Origin: QWOP01 sp003669605
GTDB lineage: Bacteria; Planctomycetota; Planctomycetia; Pirellulales; UBA1268
Length of the DNA stretch: 64,000 bases
Reading direction: 5' to 3'
Assembly: GCA_947481985.1 (NCBI GenBank)
Contig: CANKIK010000006.1
Span: forward strand, 15,298 to 79,297
The position numbers and the translations under genes were made by a program. Positions 1 through 8,944 of this stretch are shown one piece after another. The notes below the pieces were generated by a model. That model ran no database searches and was not told the DNA's origin. It worked only from the letters and a program-made list of their open reading frames with translations. How positions within the stretch are numbered: position 1 is the first letter of the stretch; each line of letters begins with the position of its first letter.

Positions 1-31
1 CCGGAGCGACTGCCTGACAGGCTGCCCAGCA

Positions 32-1285
32 TCAGCATTCGGGATCGAGCCGTGCCCGGCCGGTGAACTCCATCCAGGCGAGGTATCCGGCTGCCCCAAG
101 CCACACCACGATTTGCAACACTAGCAGCGACCAGTGGCATTCAAGCAACCGCTGGGGAGCAAGCAACGACACCGCCACACCCGCAAGCACCAACCGCGCC
201 GGGAGATCTGGCCGCCGCGCTGCCAAGACCATCAGCGCCACCAGCGTCGGGAAGAGCATGATGTTGTCGTAGAACCGATGATAGAGCAGCACCCGCATCG
301 GTACGGCGCACACCCCCGCCAGCCCGAGAAAGCTGAAACGGTGGCTGTTGCGGTGGAGGATCACGGCCGCGGTGATCCCCCCGGCCATCAGGATCGTCAT
401 CGCCACATAGGTTCCGGCCGCGCGGGGAAGTCCCAGCGCCGCCAGACTTTGACCAAAGAGTGATGACTGGGCCCCCATTGCCGCCGGAATCCGGAACACC
501 CAGTGCTCGAGCATCGCCCCGGCAGACACGCCAGTCCAAGCGCACGCCGCCAGACTGAGGCCCAACAGAACAGCCCCCCCCACGACCCCTCCCTGCCACT
601 GCCGCCGGACGCAAAACAGCGCTGCGAAGCCGAGGCTGTTTTGCGGCTTGAGCATCGAGAGGGCCCAAGCGACCCCTGCCTCTGTCGCCCGCCGCTGCTG
701 GAGAAACATAATTTCAAGGACAACCAGTGCCGTGCAGATGATCGAGAATTGGCCCAGATTGAAGACGTTGGACGTCCCCGCCATCGCTCCGGCGGCGAAG
801 GCGGCGATCCAGGCCATTTCCACCCCGGCGAACCGCAGCGAACGCCAGCCGAAAACCCCAATCACCACGAGCGCCGCCAGCGACATCGCCTGCAGCATCG
901 CCGTGCCCTCGATCATCCCCTCCCCCGGGAAGAAGAGCGCGAGCATCGGCATCGCGTAGGGAGGATAGACGGTGAACGGCACCCCGGGCGGAATGGGGGG
1001 GGGGATGAGGGCGGGGTTGGGATAGACGCCGCGCGCGAACCACTGGTACTCCCGGAACCGAATCCCCAGGTCCTGGGTGTGGAAGTTTACAAACCACTCC
1101 AGATGGATCCCACGGACCACCATCCACACCGAGAGGATCGTGATCCCCACCGCGATCACGCGGAGGAGCAAGGTGCGGCGCCCGCGTTCCTTTTCCGACA
1201 GCACACTCCCCGCGCCCCGACCGCTCGTCGCGGTGGCGACGTTCCTCGCGGAACTCGGAATCGGACGGGAGCAGGGGAGTGCCAT
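32..1285 (-). CDS. Polytopic membrane protein, glycosyltransferase 87 (DUF2029)-like
   Basis: The 417-residue product has a short Ser/Arg-rich N-terminus and then about nine to ten hydrophobic segments (first near residues 40-58, last near 388-407). An acidic/aromatic loop after the first segment and the long Pro-rich stretch near residues 92-108 are typical of the polyprenyl-phosphate-sugar-dependent GT-C type mannosyltransferases grouped as GT87/DUF2029. If so, it would move a sugar across or onto an envelope acceptor at the cytoplasmic membrane; the substrate cannot be told. It lies 11 bases downstream of the NIPSNAP gene on the same strand, so the two could be cotranscribed. The family call rests on topology and general look, not on a decisive motif. 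A multi-spanning protein of another kind is possible. Confidence 0.6.
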   Translation of the reverse strand: MALPCSRPIPSSARNVATATSGRGAGSVLSEKERGRRTLLLRVIAVGITILSVWMVVRGIHLEWFVNFHTQDLGIRFREYQWFARGVYPNPALIPPPIPPGVPFTVYPPYAMPMLALFFPGEGMIEGTAMLQAMSLAALVVIGVFGWRSLRFAGVEMAWIAAFAAGAMAGTSNVFNLGQFSIICTALVVLEIMFLQQRRATEAGVAWALSMLKPQNSLGFAALFCVRRQWQGGVVGGAVLLGLSLAACAWTGVSAGAMLEHWVFRIPAAMGAQSSLFGQSLAALGLPRAAGTYVAMTILMAGGITAAVILHRNSHRFSFLGLAGVCAVPMRVLLYHRFYDNIMLFPTLVALMVLAARRPDLPARLVLAGVAVSLLAPQRLLECHWSLLVLQIVVWLGAAGYLAWMEFTGRARLDPEC

Positions 1286-1296
1286 GCGCGAGAGCG

Positions 1297-2067
1297 TTAT
1301 TTCCAGTTCGAGTAGTCGGTGGGCACGAGATATTCCGAGAGGACTCCGTCCTTGGCTTCGGTGAGTAGGCCACCGGCCTTCTTCTCAGACGCCTCGCGGG
1401 CGGTCACCCATTCCGGGTCTTTGCGGAACGATTCAAACGAGGCCTTCGCCGCCTCGACGCTGTCGTGGGAGAGGAGATAGATCAGTTTCCGGTCGGCGTC
1501 GGGGCTCCCCTCGACGAGGTTCCAGTAGATGAGGTTTCTCATGCCATGCCGAGTGAAAAGGGCGAGGGTGTGATCCCGAAAGCGGGCGTTGAGCCCACCG
1601 AGATTGCCGGGAGAGGAGGTATAGGTCCGCAGTTCAAAGACCCGTTTCTTGGATTCGTTCTGGATGTCGAGTGCCGGCGAGTAGTCGGTGGTCGTCATGA
1701 ACGTTTCAGTTGCCTTCTCAACGAGTTTGCCATCCTTCTCGGAGGCCGAATAGGCCGCCTTCCACTCCGGATCGTTGACGAACGCCCCCCACGATGCATC
1801 CCGCGCCTGGCGGTCGGGATAGGAGAGGAAGTAGACGAGTTTCCGCTCGGGGTTGTCACCCACCGGCACAAAGTAGCCGACGTTGGTCATGCCGTGCTTG
1901 GCGAAGAGTTTCGTGGTGTGGTCGCGGAAGCGGGCATGGAGGGCGTCGAGCTTGCCGGGAGGGGCGAAATAGACGCGCATCTCGTAGAGCCGGCCATCCT
2001 CGGCCGCGCGGACAAGCGTCATCCCAAGCATGGCGATGACGAACGTGGTGAACAGAATACGGATCAT
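1297..2067 (-). CDS. Secreted NIPSNAP-family protein with two domains
   Basis: The 256-residue protein starts with a signal peptide (about residues 1-21, ending in Val-Arg-Ala-Ala). Two copies of a NIPSNAP (ferredoxin-like alpha/beta barrel) domain follow, about residues 27-130 and 145-250. Each copy has the family pattern: a strand starting (Y/F)E(M/L)R(V/T)Y, then a helix with ARFRDHT, and later a L(V/I)Y(F/L)LS(Y/H) strand. The repeats align with each other along most of their length, so this is an internal duplication. NIPSNAP proteins have no settled enzymatic role. The ATG at 2067 is chosen because it begins the signal peptide; the reading frame is open much further upstream, but that part is antisense to the DHPS-like gene. 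A member of the dispersed hairpin family lies about 110 bases upstream. Confidence 0.85.
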   Translation of the reverse strand: MIRILFTTFVIAMLGMTLVRAAEDGRLYEMRVYFAPPGKLDALHARFRDHTTKLFAKHGMTNVGYFVPVGDNPERKLVYFLSYPDRQARDASWGAFVNDPEWKAAYSASEKDGKLVEKATETFMTTTDYSPALDIQNESKKRVFELRTYTSSPGNLGGLNARFRDHTLALFTRHGMRNLIYWNLVEGSPDADRKLIYLLSHDSVEAAKASFESFRKDPEWVTAREASEKKAGGLLTEAKDGVLSEYLVPTDYSNWK

Positions 2068-2160
2068 CAGGACTGCTCCTCGGTGGTCGGAACGATTGCT
2101 GAAGGTCTTGAATCTACGTGCTACAGGCCGGAAGGGGAACGGCCCTGCCCCACCACCGAC

Positions 2161-2191
2161 GTGGAGGATTGTCTGGGATGACTTTTTCCAC
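2161..2191 (+). repeat. Dispersed hairpin element, copy 1 (between divergent genes)
   Basis: On the plus strand GTGGA (2161-2165) can pair with TCCAC (2187-2191), enclosing the core GTCTGGGATGAC (2171-2182), which is followed directly by a T run. The core can itself form a 3-bp stem GTC/GAC around a hexaloop. The same core occurs near 23.97 and 28.69 kb. This copy is 53 bases upstream of the GTG start of the DHPS-like gene, and upstream of the NIPSNAP gene in the other direction. It could be part of a 5' leader or a promoter-proximal protein-binding site; the function is unknown. Confidence 0.6.
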
Positions 2192-2244
2192 GGCGAGATA
2201 GACTGCAGGAACACCCCGCTCCCTTTCCGACACTTTCTACTGCC

Positions 2245-3714
2245 GTGACCGCCTCCCGCCAGCGCATCCACTTCGTGACCGGCCGGCTCGCGGAACCATC
2301 GCTGCGGGAGGTGCTTTCGCGACTCGGTCCCACGGTCGGCTTCGAGCCGACCGTTCAGGTGATGAACATCACCGTTGCCGCCTTGATGACCACGCCGTGG
2401 ATCTCCAAACGGCTCCAGGTGCCGGAGGGAACCGACCGAGTGGTCCTTCCTGGCGCCGTCAGCGGCCCGCTCGACGCGGTGCAAAAGGTGAGCGGTGCCC
2501 CTGTCGAACGGGGCCCAGAGGACCTGCGGCGGCTCGATGAATACTTCGGCCAGCAGCGGAGCGATCTTGCTGACTACGGCCCGCACTCCATCGAGATCAT
2601 CGCCGAAATCAACCATGCCCCGCGGATGACCAACGATGCGATCCTCGCCGAGGCGCGGCGAATGCGTGCCGACGGTGCCGACCGCATCGACCTCGGCTGC
2701 GATCCCGAAGGGGGCTGGAGCGGTGTGGCCGACGTCGTTCGACGCCTCGTCGACGACGGGCACTCGGTCTCCATCGACAGCTTCGATCCCCAGGAAGTGA
2801 CTGCCGCCGTACAGGCCGGGGCATCGCTCGTTCTCTCGGTGAATTCCACGAACGTCGAGCGGGCGGCCGACTGGGGCTGCGAGGTGGTGGCCGTCCCCGA
2901 CGTCCCGGCCACACTGGAGGGGCTCTACGAGACCGTCGAACGACTCGATCGCGCCGGCGTGAAAGCGCGCGTCGATCCCGTTCTGGAACCGATCGGATTC
3001 GGATTCGCCGCCAGTCTCGGCCGCTATCTCGACGTCCGCCGCCGGCTCCCGACCGCCGAGATGATGATGGGGATCGGCAACCTCACCGAACTCACCGACG
3101 TCGACTCCGCCGGGGTCAACGTCCTCCTGCTGGGATTTTGCCAGGAGGTGGGGATCCGTTCGGTGCTCACCACGGAGGTGATCCATTGGGCGAAAAGCAG
3201 CGTGAAGGAATGCGACCTCGGCCGCCGGCTCGTCCACCACGCCGTCACGAAGCGGACGCTCCCCAAGCATGTCGAGCCCCGTCTGATCACGCTCCGCTCG
3301 GGAAAGCCGCAGCAGTACAGCGACACCGCTCTCGACCGGCTCGCCGCCGCGATCCGCGATCCCAATTTCCGCATCTTTGCCGAGCGGGGTGAGATTCATC
3401 TGGTCGGCCGCGATCTCCACCTGGCCTCCGCCGACCCATTTCAACTCTTTGCGGCACTCTCGGCGGCCGGCAGGAACGACATCGATCCCTCCCATGCCTT
3501 CTACCTCGGTTACGAGCTGTCAAAGGCGGTCACGGCCCTCACGCTCCACAAGGATTACCGCCAGGACCAGTCGCTTGAATGGGGCCACCTCACGCGCCCC
3601 GAGATTGCCCATGGTCCCTCGCGGGCGGCGGCAGGCGTGGCCGGTGCCATCGACCCGGTGGCGCCGGACGACCCGCCGCCGGGAGCCCCGGCTGCCGGGG
3701 AGGAAACACCATGA
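2245..3714 (+). CDS. Dihydropteroate synthase-like protein (tetrahydromethanopterin-type pathway)
   Basis: This 489-residue protein has an N-terminal domain of about 115 residues and a pterin-binding TIM barrel (about 115-330) with DHPS-like strands: EIIAEINHAP, a DGADRIDLGCDP strand, HSVSIDSFD, and VLSVNSTN. It is much longer than folate FolP (about 280 residues). Such extended DHPS-related proteins occur in planctomycetes and methylotrophs that make tetrahydromethanopterin. Their expected job is joining the pterin precursor to a p-aminobenzoate-derived ring, although the precise reaction is not firmly established. The next two genes, which make p-aminobenzoate, overlap it (stop/start ATGA at 3711), and this supports the role. 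The start is GTG at 2245. The C-terminal 40 residues are Ala/Pro-rich and probably disordered. Confidence 0.8.
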   Translation: MTASRQRIHFVTGRLAEPSLREVLSRLGPTVGFEPTVQVMNITVAALMTTPWISKRLQVPEGTDRVVLPGAVSGPLDAVQKVSGAPVERGPEDLRRLDEYFGQQRSDLADYGPHSIEIIAEINHAPRMTNDAILAEARRMRADGADRIDLGCDPEGGWSGVADVVRRLVDDGHSVSIDSFDPQEVTAAVQAGASLVLSVNSTNVERAADWGCEVVAVPDVPATLEGLYETVERLDRAGVKARVDPVLEPIGFGFAASLGRYLDVRRRLPTAEMMMGIGNLTELTDVDSAGVNVLLLGFCQEVGIRSVLTTEVIHWAKSSVKECDLGRRLVHHAVTKRTLPKHVEPRLITLRSGKPQQYSDTALDRLAAAIRDPNFRIFAERGEIHLVGRDLHLASADPFQLFAALSAAGRNDIDPSHAFYLGYELSKAVTALTLHKDYRQDQSLEWGHLTRPEIAHGPSRAAAGVAGAIDPVAPDDPPPGAPAAGEETP

Positions 3715-5258
3715 GCCCATCGTTCCTCGCGCTGCAACTCTCCCGCTGCCGGGCGACGCCTTCGGGGGCTCTCGTCGCTGAGTTACCGGCAGACGTGACC
3801 GCCGTCGACATCTTCAAAGCGCTCGCTCAGGCTCCCCACCGGCTGTTCCTCGACAGCGCTGTGATCGATGGGACGGCCGCCAACGGCAGTGTCGCGGCGA
3901 CTGGTTCGGCACCGCGGTTGGGCAGGTTTTCGTTCGTGGCAGCCGACCCGGTCCACTCACTCACACTCGTGGCGCCGCAGCCGTGGGGGCCCGCCGCCGC
4001 AACGGCAGTCGGCGAGGCATTCTCCAGCATCCGTACCCTGCTTGCCGACCTCGCCTGCCCGACGATCCCCGGGCTGCCCCCGTTTCAGGGAGGGATCGGA
4101 GGGCTTGTCGGTTACGAAGCAGGCTTGGCGTTGCTCGGCATTGGCCCGCCGGAAGGGACCACGTCGACGATGCCCCTTCTCTCGCTCCATCTCTATGACG
4201 TCGTCTTTGCCTTCGACCACGATCTGGGGAAGGGCTGGGTGATCTCGCAGGGAGTTCCCGCCAAGGGGCCGGTGGCTCGGGCCCGCCTGGCCGCAGCGCG
4301 GATGGATGCAATTCTCGCCCTCCTCCGCGGCCCCTGCCCGACTGCGTCCACCATCCCTGGCAGGCTTCCCGGAAGCTGCCAGCACGCACTCTCAGGCCAT
4401 CCGGGGGTGTTCTCGACGCATTCCCCTGCCGACTACTACGCCATGGTGCGAGCCGGTATCGAATTCGTCCGCAGCGGCGACATTTTCCAGGTGAACCTCG
4501 CCCAGCGCCTCGCGGTGGCTGGGGAGATCGATCCTACCCGGCTCCACCTCCGGGCCCGCGTCGTTAACCCCGCGCCGTTCGCTGCCAGCTTCGACGCCGG
4601 CACCGCCCGGATCACGAGCATGTCGCCAGAACGGCTCCTCTCGGTGTCGCGTGGCATGGCGCGGATGCACCCCATCAAGGGAACGCGCCGCGTCCTCGCC
4701 AGCCCTGAAGCCGATCTCTTCGCCGGGGACGATCTCGGCGCCAGCGCCAAGGACAGGGCCGAGAACGTGATGATCGTTGACCTCGTGCGCAACGACCTTT
4801 CCCGCGTCTGCACGCCACACAGCGTCCGCGTGGAGGCCCTCTGCCGGCTGGAGCGGTATTCCACGGTGCAGCATCTGGTGTCCATCGTCACCGGAAAACT
4901 CCGCCCCGGCTTGGGGCCGCTCGATGCCCTTCTCGCGGCCCTCCCCGGGGGAAGCGTGACGGGTGCTCCCAAGCACCGGGCCTGCGAAATCATTTCCAGC
5001 CTCGAGCCCTTTGCACGCGGGGCGTACTGCGGGTCGATCGGCTACCTCGGACTCGATGGCAGTGCCGACTTCAACCTCCTCATCCGCACGTTTGTGGCGG
5101 CAGACGGCGCCGTGACATTCGCGGCCGGCGGGGGGATCACGGCGGCAAGTGATCCAGGCGCCGAACATGCCGAGAGCCTGCACAAGGCGGAGGGGATGCT
5201 GCGCGTGCTCGCGTCGCTCGGCCGCGATGCAGACGTCTCCAACGGGAGCGTGCCATGA
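3711..5258 (+). CDS. pabB: Aminodeoxychorismate synthase component I
   Basis: This 515-residue protein of the chorismate-utilising family aminates chorismate to 4-amino-4-deoxychorismate, with ammonia supplied by the glutaminase encoded next. Visible motifs are the N-terminal domain end GGIGGLVGYEAG, SGDIFQVNLAQR, the PIKGTRR segment whose Lys is characteristic of PabB (anthranilate synthases have Ala there), the helix AKDRAENVMIVDLVRNDL, and the C-terminal LPGGSVTGAPKHRA and YCGSIGY stretches. The PIKGT Lys favours PabB over TrpE. ATGA overlaps at both ends place it in one translationally coupled operon with the DHPS-like gene and pabA, so the p-aminobenzoate probably feeds both folate and methanopterin-type cofactors. 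Confidence 0.9.
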   Translation: MSPSFLALQLSRCRATPSGALVAELPADVTAVDIFKALAQAPHRLFLDSAVIDGTAANGSVAATGSAPRLGRFSFVAADPVHSLTLVAPQPWGPAAATAVGEAFSSIRTLLADLACPTIPGLPPFQGGIGGLVGYEAGLALLGIGPPEGTTSTMPLLSLHLYDVVFAFDHDLGKGWVISQGVPAKGPVARARLAAARMDAILALLRGPCPTASTIPGRLPGSCQHALSGHPGVFSTHSPADYYAMVRAGIEFVRSGDIFQVNLAQRLAVAGEIDPTRLHLRARVVNPAPFAASFDAGTARITSMSPERLLSVSRGMARMHPIKGTRRVLASPEADLFAGDDLGASAKDRAENVMIVDLVRNDLSRVCTPHSVRVEALCRLERYSTVQHLVSIVTGKLRPGLGPLDALLAALPGGSVTGAPKHRACEIISSLEPFARGAYCGSIGYLGLDGSADFNLLIRTFVAADGAVTFAAGGGITAASDPGAEHAESLHKAEGMLRVLASLGRDADVSNGSVP

Positions 5259-5920
5259 TCATTCTTCTCGACAACCGCGACAGTTTTGTCTTTAACCTCG
5301 CCCGCTATTTTCATCTCCTCGGGGTGCCGGCATTCGTTCTCCCCAGCCACGAGGTATCACCAGACGACATCGAGCGGTTCGAACCCCAGGCGATCGTGAT
5401 CTCGCCTGGCCCCTGCACGCCACTCGAGGCAGGCTGCTCGATGGCGGCGGTGCGGGCGTTCCGCGGACGCGTGCCAATACTCGGCGTCTGCTTGGGGCAT
5501 CAGGCGATCGCCGCGGCGCTCGGCGGGCAGATCGTGCGGGCCCGCGAGCCAGTCCATGGGCGAACAAGCCCCGTGCACCACGACGAAGTGAACCTCTTCG
5601 CGGGGATCCCCAGCCCGATGGTGGTGGCCCGCTACCATTCGCTCGTCATCGAGCGTGAGTCTTTGCCAGAGTCACTGGCCATCACCGCCGTCGACGACGA
5701 GGGAACGATCATGGCGGTAGAGGACCGGGCCCGGGGGCTCTACGGCGTGCAATTCCACCCCGAATCGATCCTCACCCGCCATGGTTTTTCGCTCCTGGCA
5801 AACTTCCTCGATCTCGCCGGTATCCCCCGCGAGCGCGGGCTTCCGGAATCGGAGGCAGGCGCCGAACCGGCAGACGGATCCGCCCCCCCCGATGCCGATG
5901 AGCGGATCGTGACCTTCTGA
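5255..5920 (+). CDS. pabA: Aminodeoxychorismate synthase component II (glutamine amidotransferase)
   Basis: The 221-residue class I glutamine amidotransferase releases ammonia from glutamine for PabB. The catalytic triad is visible: Cys79 in the GVCLGHQ nucleophile elbow, and His168 and Glu170 in the QFHPES motif. The oxyanion segment SPGPC sits at residues 50-54. Its length is slightly above the usual 190-200 because of an Ala/Asp/Glu-rich tail after residue 195. Its start overlaps the pabB stop (ATGA). The same subunit could serve anthranilate synthase (trpG), as in many bacteria, and sequence alone cannot separate the two, but its place behind pabB argues for pabA. Confidence 0.9.
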   Translation: MIILLDNRDSFVFNLARYFHLLGVPAFVLPSHEVSPDDIERFEPQAIVISPGPCTPLEAGCSMAAVRAFRGRVPILGVCLGHQAIAAALGGQIVRAREPVHGRTSPVHHDEVNLFAGIPSPMVVARYHSLVIERESLPESLAITAVDDEGTIMAVEDRARGLYGVQFHPESILTRHGFSLLANFLDLAGIPRERGLPESEAGAEPADGSAPPDADERIVTF

Positions 5921-6046
5921 CAGGCCTACACGTCAAACCGCTGACTGGTGCTGTCCGACTGATCCGCAGCCGCAATCGGCGTGCCATGTCATCGGTTCCC
6001 GGCAGAGTCGGCTTCGAGCGCACGCAAGCCACGAGGCCGGGGCTCC

Positions 6047-6862
6047 TCAGGCCCGCCGAAAACCGCCGTTGACCGGCAGCACCTGCCCGGTGACGAACGC
6101 CGCATCTGATGACACGAGCCAGCGGACCGCCGCGGCAATGTCGGCAGGCTCTCCCCAGCGTCCCAGCATGCTCTCACGCACCGCCCGCTTCTGCCACACC
6201 TCGCTTGCACCCTCCCCCCACTTGGTCCTGATCCACCCCGGCGCCACGCAGTTGACCCGCACCTGGGGGCTGAGTGACCGCGCCACACTCCGCGTGAACG
6301 CCATCACAGCCCCCTTGCTGGCCGCGAAGAGTTCGCCGGAATCCCCCTCCATGCCACTCTCGGCCTGATCCCAACCGGTGGTCACGATATTCCCCCGCGC
6401 CATGCCTGTCGCCGCCTGCTCGTCGCTCCAACGCTGCTTCATCTGTCGGCCAAAGGCCCGCGTCAGGATCATCGTCGATGTCACGTCGACCCGCAGCAAC
6501 TCCTCGAGTTTGCGTTCAAACCCCCACGCGGCGGCGGCGCCTGTGAGCACGTCGGCTCCGGCGACGAGGACGAGCGTGTCGAGATCGGGAAGCCCCGTTG
6601 ACACATCGTCGACCAACCGCAGGAGAGCCTCGTGATCGCCGAGATCGCAGAGGAACCTTCCGGCATACCGGTCCATCTGTGTCAATTCCGCGGCAAGGTC
6701 AGCGGCGGCGGCGGCCGAGCGGCCATGGATCGCCACCGCCGCGCCGGCTGCAGCCAATTCCAATGCCACAGCGCGGCCGATGCCATGCGTCGCACCGGTG
6801 ACCAGCACCGTCCGCCGCCCGAGGTTCATTGCGGGGGAATCTCTGGCGGTAGCCGCGGTCAT
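6047..6862 (-). CDS. Short-chain dehydrogenase/reductase family protein lacking the catalytic Tyr
   Basis: The 271-residue Rossmann-fold protein shows the SDR cofactor loop TGATHGIG (residues 22-29), the second-strand CDLGD motif, and the C-terminal NCVAPGWIRT and VTGQVLPVNGG segments of classical SDRs. At the catalytic Tyr-x3-Lys position it reads Phe179-Ala-Ala-Ser-Lys183, and the usual catalytic Ser strand reads IVTTGW. The Ser/Tyr pair is therefore absent, so either it catalyses something non-standard or it is only a binding protein. The start at 6862 overlaps the stop of the upstream PQQ-propeller gene (ATGA), implying translational coupling. An internal ATG at 6829 lies right before the Rossmann strand and is an alternative start. 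Confidence 0.75.
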   Translation of the reverse strand: MTAATARDSPAMNLGRRTVLVTGATHGIGRAVALELAAAGAAVAIHGRSAAAAADLAAELTQMDRYAGRFLCDLGDHEALLRLVDDVSTGLPDLDTLVLVAGADVLTGAAAAWGFERKLEELLRVDVTSTMILTRAFGRQMKQRWSDEQAATGMARGNIVTTGWDQAESGMEGDSGELFAASKGAVMAFTRSVARSLSPQVRVNCVAPGWIRTKWGEGASEVWQKRAVRESMLGRWGEPADIAAAVRWLVSSDAAFVTGQVLPVNGGFRRA

Positions 6863-8733
6863 GGCGCCGGCGTCTCCGTTACGGCGGCGGCCTCCGGTTC
6901 GGCAGCGGCCGGTTCGGCAGCGGCAGGAGCGGCAGGTTCCGCTGCGGGCAGCGTTTCGTCCCCCGGCATGGCGGTCGCCCCCTGCCGCTGGCTTCCTGCC
7001 AGCAGCGGCAACTGATAACAGACGGCTTCGACGGCGTTCCGCAGGAGAAGTTTGTCGCCGATCACTGCCGGGCTGTTCCAAGTCTGGTCGGAGAGGGCGT
7101 GGAGGCGGGCCAGTTCACGATGGGCCTTGGGAGTCGCCTCGACCAGAACCACATCGCCCGGCTCGGATTGGACGACGAGGAGATCGTTGACGCGGAGCAG
7201 TTGCCCCTGGTCGTAGCGGCCTCCCTTCCAGGCCCGCTTTCCGTCGGCTGCCCGGACACACTCAAGAATCCCATCGGAAAGCCCGTAGAGGTGGCCGTCG
7301 TGGAAAGCGACGTTGGTGAACTTCGTCTTCAGGCTCCCCTTCGCCCGCCACGCTTCCTTGACTCCCCATGCGCCGTCGGTTGCGGCAGTATCGGCGCACG
7401 CGACATCAAACGCGGCGGCACCGATGCCATAGCCCTTGGAGATAAAGATCCGCTCCGCACCGATCACCACCGGTTGGGTGCAGGAGGCATCGGAGTTGCT
7501 GTGTCCCGACCACGGGAAACGCCACGCCTCGGCATGGTCGGCAGGATCGAAGCCGATCACCTGCGACTCAGTGACCGTGACCAGGAACGTCTTGCCACCG
7601 ACGGTCAGCAGACTCGGGCTCACATAACTGATCTGGTCGTCGCCGGCCGTCCAGCGCCGCTCACCCGTGTCTCGCGCGTAGGCGACCAGCGCCACCGGCC
7701 CATCGGCCCCAGACTTTCCCCTCCGCGGCCCCCCCCCCGGTACGACAACGATGTCGTCGAGGAGCAGCGGCGATCCGGCGCGTCCCCAGGCGACGGCAGC
7801 CTCGTGGCCGGCTGGATCGATCCCCAGATCAGCGATGACGTCCTTTTTCCAGAGCACCTCACCGGTGGCTCCGGCGATGGCATGGAGCCAGCCGGTGGCC
7901 CCGGCGGCGTAGACGACTCCGTCGCGGATCGTCGGCGTCGACCGCGGGCCAACGCCGCCGAGCACCGTCTGGTGGCGGCTGGGCACCGTCACCTGCCAGA
8001 GTGGTTCGCCAGTGGACAGCGTCAGGCAGGTGATGATCTCGTCGTCGCCGCGTTGTTCAAGGGTCACGGCATGATCCCCCTCGGTGGCAAAGCCGCTCCA
8101 GCCGGCGCCGATCGGCCGCCGCCAGAGTTCCCGGGGAGGACGATCGGTCCAAGCCGGATCGATCGGCGCAGCGATCGCATCTGGAATCGATGCGTCTCCA
8201 GCGGGCCCGAGGAATCGCGAAAAATCCTCTGAAGAAGGCTCCCAACGCGACTTCTCCGCCGCAGGCCCGACCACCACCGGAGCCAGGAGCCTGTCACGCG
8301 ACGTCTGCCAGACCCAGCGAAACTCCGGCAGCAGGTCGCCCGAGACCCGTTCGATCCGCAGTGTGGTGAGCCCCAAAGCCACCACTCCCAGGAGGCTAAA
8401 AGCCACGGCCCACTTCAGCCGCGGCGCGTGCCCACTCTCGCGGAGAAACCAGACCACCGCCGACATCAGCGCCGAAAAGCAGAGGATCAACGTGATGATA
8501 TTGCGGACGGCCCCATCGACGACGCCGCCAACGACATGCTCAAGGAGCCCGGCCCGCACCATCAGGGCCGCTGCGGCCAGCGAACAGAGCGAGACGATCA
8601 ATCGCCGTGGCGGTCGGAGGGAAGCCGCCAAGGCAGCCTCCGGAACCGAACGCCCTGCCGCCCCGCGTGGCTGGGCGGAAGTCGGTGGCTGCGGGGAGGC
8701 TTGGGGCTGGGTGTGGGGCTTGCGTCTGGACAT
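6859..8733 (-). CDS. Membrane-anchored PQQ-type beta-propeller protein
   Basis: The 624-residue protein has a Pro/Gln-rich cytoplasmic start, three hydrophobic segments in the first 140 residues (about 45-65, 78-98, 110-127), and a long soluble part made of PQQ/BamB-like propeller blades. The blades show recurring strand patterns such as TCLSTGEPLWQ, VYAAGATGWLHAIAG and GEVLWKKD. A Trp-rich RPPRELWRRPIGAGWSGFA segment opens the propeller. Planctomycetes carry many such outer-membrane or periplasmic PQQ-like repeat proteins, mostly of unknown role. No PQQ-dehydrogenase active-site motif is apparent. The C-terminus is Ala/Glu-rich, about 45 residues. The start at 8733 leaves the hydrophobic segments intact; upstream in-frame starts would only add low-quality sequence. 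Confidence 0.8.
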   Translation of the reverse strand: MSRRKPHTQPQASPQPPTSAQPRGAAGRSVPEAALAASLRPPRRLIVSLCSLAAAALMVRAGLLEHVVGGVVDGAVRNIITLILCFSALMSAVVWFLRESGHAPRLKWAVAFSLLGVVALGLTTLRIERVSGDLLPEFRWVWQTSRDRLLAPVVVGPAAEKSRWEPSSEDFSRFLGPAGDASIPDAIAAPIDPAWTDRPPRELWRRPIGAGWSGFATEGDHAVTLEQRGDDEIITCLTLSTGEPLWQVTVPSRHQTVLGGVGPRSTPTIRDGVVYAAGATGWLHAIAGATGEVLWKKDVIADLGIDPAGHEAAVAWGRAGSPLLLDDIVVVPGGGPRRGKSGADGPVALVAYARDTGERRWTAGDDQISYVSPSLLTVGGKTFLVTVTESQVIGFDPADHAEAWRFPWSGHSNSDASCTQPVVIGAERIFISKGYGIGAAAFDVACADTAATDGAWGVKEAWRAKGSLKTKFTNVAFHDGHLYGLSDGILECVRAADGKRAWKGGRYDQGQLLRVNDLLVVQSEPGDVVLVEATPKAHRELARLHALSDQTWNSPAVIGDKLLLRNAVEAVCYQLPLLAGSQRQGATAMPGDETLPAAEPAAPAAAEPAAAEPEAAAVTETPAP

Positions 8734-8848
8734 CTGTGGGCACCTGACAGGACCGGCTCGAACCAGGCCCGGGCCGTGGGACCGGGAGGGATTGGGCGAG
8801 TTTACCGCTCGTGCAGTTCCCGCGCCCATTGCGATCCGTGGCGCTCCC

Positions 8849-8876
8849 AAAGGCCTCCGCTGAGGAGGCCTTTTCC
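8849..8876 (+). terminator. Terminator-like hairpin in the leader of the cystathionine gamma-synthase gene
   Basis: A perfect 10-bp stem (AAAGGCCTCC / GGAGGCCTTT, 8849-8858 with 8864-8873) with loop GCTGA is followed on the plus strand by TCCTT. No plus-strand gene lies upstream that it could end: the gene before it is divergent. It stands about 70 bases before the start codon at 8945, so it may be an attenuator within that gene's leader, or the 3' end of an unrecognised small RNA. I found no S-box or other known methionine riboswitch consensus. Confidence 0.6.
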
Positions 8877-8944
8877 TTGTGGCATCACCGGGGCTGGACT
8901 AGACTCCGCCGACGGCCCCATTCCCCCACCACATTGGATTCCCC

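Noticed and set aside
2068..3495. Upstream extension of the NIPSNAP frame
   Set aside because: It lies antisense to the DHPS-like gene and would bury the signal peptide within the protein.
5370..5395. GGTTCGAACCCC, tRNA-like T arm
   Set aside because: It lies inside the pabA coding sequence and no cloverleaf surrounds it.
8740..8770. GGTTCGAGCC on the minus strand, like a tRNA T-loop
   Set aside because: The flanking bases do not form a T stem and no acceptor or anticodon arm can be drawn.
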